DNA of 5,352 nt, from assembly GCA_964409485.1 (NCBI GenBank), contig CAYPDM010000089.1, positions 1 through 5,352 of the forward strand, in the 5' to 3' direction. Position numbers and translations under genes: made by a program. The notes under the pieces are model-generated. The model did not search any database. It saw nothing but the letters and a program-made list of their open reading frames with translations, and was not told where the DNA came from. Shown one piece after another: positions 4,714-5,352 of this stretch; the first letter of the stretch is position 1; each line of letters starts with the position of its first letter. The DNA comes from JAFGPF01 sp964409485 (GTDB lineage: Bacteria > Chloroflexota > Dehalococcoidia > Dehalococcoidales > RBG-16-60-22).

Positions 4714-5352
4714 GTGACTAAAGATATTTTCAATCAGATAGCGTCAAGCTGGTATAACTTCCGGCACCGCTCAATCTTCCGCAGAGAACTGGAGGAGCTG
4801 GCCCGCCGGTGGCAGCGTGGACGATTGCTCAACGTTGGGTGCGCCCACGGCCCCGATTTCATTCCCTTTAAAAATAATTTCGAGCTGCACGGCATTGATT
4901 TTTCTGAAAGGATGCTGGAGCTCGCCCGGAAGTATGCCGATAAATATCATTTCAGCGCCAGCCTGGTGAACGCCGACGCCCGCCGCCTTCCCTATTCTGA
5001 AAATTATTTCGACTGGGCGATAGCCGTAGCCACCTATCACCATATCGAGGACAACGAAGGAAGACTGCGGGCATTAACGGAGCTGCGGCGAGTGCTCAAG
5101 CCCGGCGGCGAGGCATTCATTACCGTGTGGAACAAGTGGCAGCCCCGGTTCTGGCTCAAGACGAAAGACGTGCTGGTGCCCTGGCGCAGCCGGGACAAGA
5201 CCCTCTACCGCTACTACTACCTGTTCTCCTACCGCGAGCTTGAGGAACTAGCCCTGAAAGCCGGCTTCGAGGTGGTCAGTTCAACACCGGAAAGCAGGTA
5301 CAAATTCCCGCTGAAGACGTTCTCCCGAAATATCTGCATACTGGTGAGGAAA
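4714..5352 (+). CDS. Trm9/ALKBH8-like SAM-dependent methyltransferase, open at right edge
   Basis: 213 codons are readable from GTG 4714 to the window end without a stop. An in-frame TAA at 4702-4704 and the absence of another early start make this GTG the only reasonable choice. It is a class I Rossmann methyltransferase: motif I LLNVGCAHGPDF (38-49), acidic residue D62 in HGIDFSERML for the SAM ribose, NADARRLPY (86-94), motif IV FDWAIAVATYHHIED (99-113), and LRRVLKPGGEAFITVWN (124-140). The N-terminal FNQIASSWYNFR, the YHHIE...R..AL.EL block running into ITVW, and the later YRYYYLFSYRELEELALKAGF (165-185) resemble Trm9/ALKBH8 tRNA methyltransferases, which convert cm5U34 to mcm5U34. Position next to elp3 supports that role. 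A generic Methyltransf_11 enzyme with another substrate remains possible. The C-terminal end ICILVRK suggests the stop is very near. Confidence 0.8.
   Translation, partial: MTKDIFNQIASSWYNFRHRSIFRRELEELARRWQRGRLLNVGCAHGPDFIPFKNNFELHGIDFSERMLELARKYADKYHFSASLVNADARRLPYSENYFDWAIAVATYHHIEDNEGRLRALTELRRVLKPGGEAFITVWNKWQPRFWLKTKDVLVPWRSRDKTLYRYYYLFSYRELEELALKAGFEVVSSTPESRYKFPLKTFSRNICILVRK

Larger units (their letters stand above)
4630..4716. repeat. GC-rich two-hairpin intergenic repeat, probably dispersed
   Basis: This compact structured block lies in the elp3/methyltransferase divergent spacer. It contains a 9-bp hairpin (4643-4663), an 11-bp hairpin (4675-4700), and the 9-base TCAAGGGGA (4630-4638) that is complementary to TCCCCTTGA (4681-4689). 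It then runs through TTAAGGGGATAGGGTGA to the start codon of the methyltransferase. The composition changes sharply from the AT-rich stretch before it. I recall similar 'AAGAGGGGC...' and 'TCCCCTT...AAGGGGA' blocks between genes in Dehalococcoidia drafts, which would make it a dispersed REP- or MITE-like element. Only one copy is in the window, so that cannot be verified here, and the boundaries are approximate. No transposase or target-site duplication is visible. Confidence 0.55.

Noticed and set aside
4771..5043. 90-aa minus-strand open frame within the methyltransferase
   Set aside because: It is antisense to a frame with clear methyltransferase motifs and shows no domain of its own.

Overview
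The window looks like a bacterial metagenome or draft-genome contig, most probably from the class Dehalococcoidia (Chloroflexota) or a close relative. This is inferred from remembered families, not from a search. The pointers are a Dehalococcoides-type short Elp3 with a CX3CX2C radical-SAM motif, a secreted DUF5667-like protein, bacterial Shine-Dalgarno sequences and -10-like elements, and a GC-rich hairpin repeat of a kind I associate with Dehalococcoidia drafts. An archaeal origin is less likely but cannot be excluded. One 100-N scaffold gap (3045-3144) interrupts the sequence.

Layout. At 1-121 (minus) is the first 40 codons of a PAS-domain protein. An AT-rich divergent intergenic region (122-296) holds a perfect TATATAC-N4-GTATATA inverted repeat and an AATTGTCA direct repeat. 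A compact plus-strand cluster follows: an MBL-fold hydrolase (297-1085), a four-helix membrane protein (1121-1540) and a small zincin-type metallopeptidase (1518-1889) that overlaps the membrane gene by 23 bp. After a 118-bp spacer with a good -10 box comes a secreted, helical DUF5667-like protein (2008 into the gap) built from two diverged copies of one unit. Its 3' end is lost in the gap. Convergent to it is elp3 (3162-4556, minus). Divergent from elp3, behind a two-hairpin repeat (4630-4716), is a Trm9-like SAM methyltransferase (4714-5352, plus) with no stop codon inside the window.

How the genes may work together. Elp3 makes the cm5 precursor on wobble uridine 34 of tRNA, and eukaryotic Trm9/ALKBH8 methyltransferases esterify cm5U to mcm5U. 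A Trm9-like enzyme directly divergent from a bacterial Elp3 suggests a minimal two-gene mcm5U pathway. This is the most interesting hypothesis here. The hairpin repeat also supplies the methyltransferase's ribosome-binding region and abuts its GTG start, so it may control that gene. The 297-1889 cluster has no obvious shared pathway.
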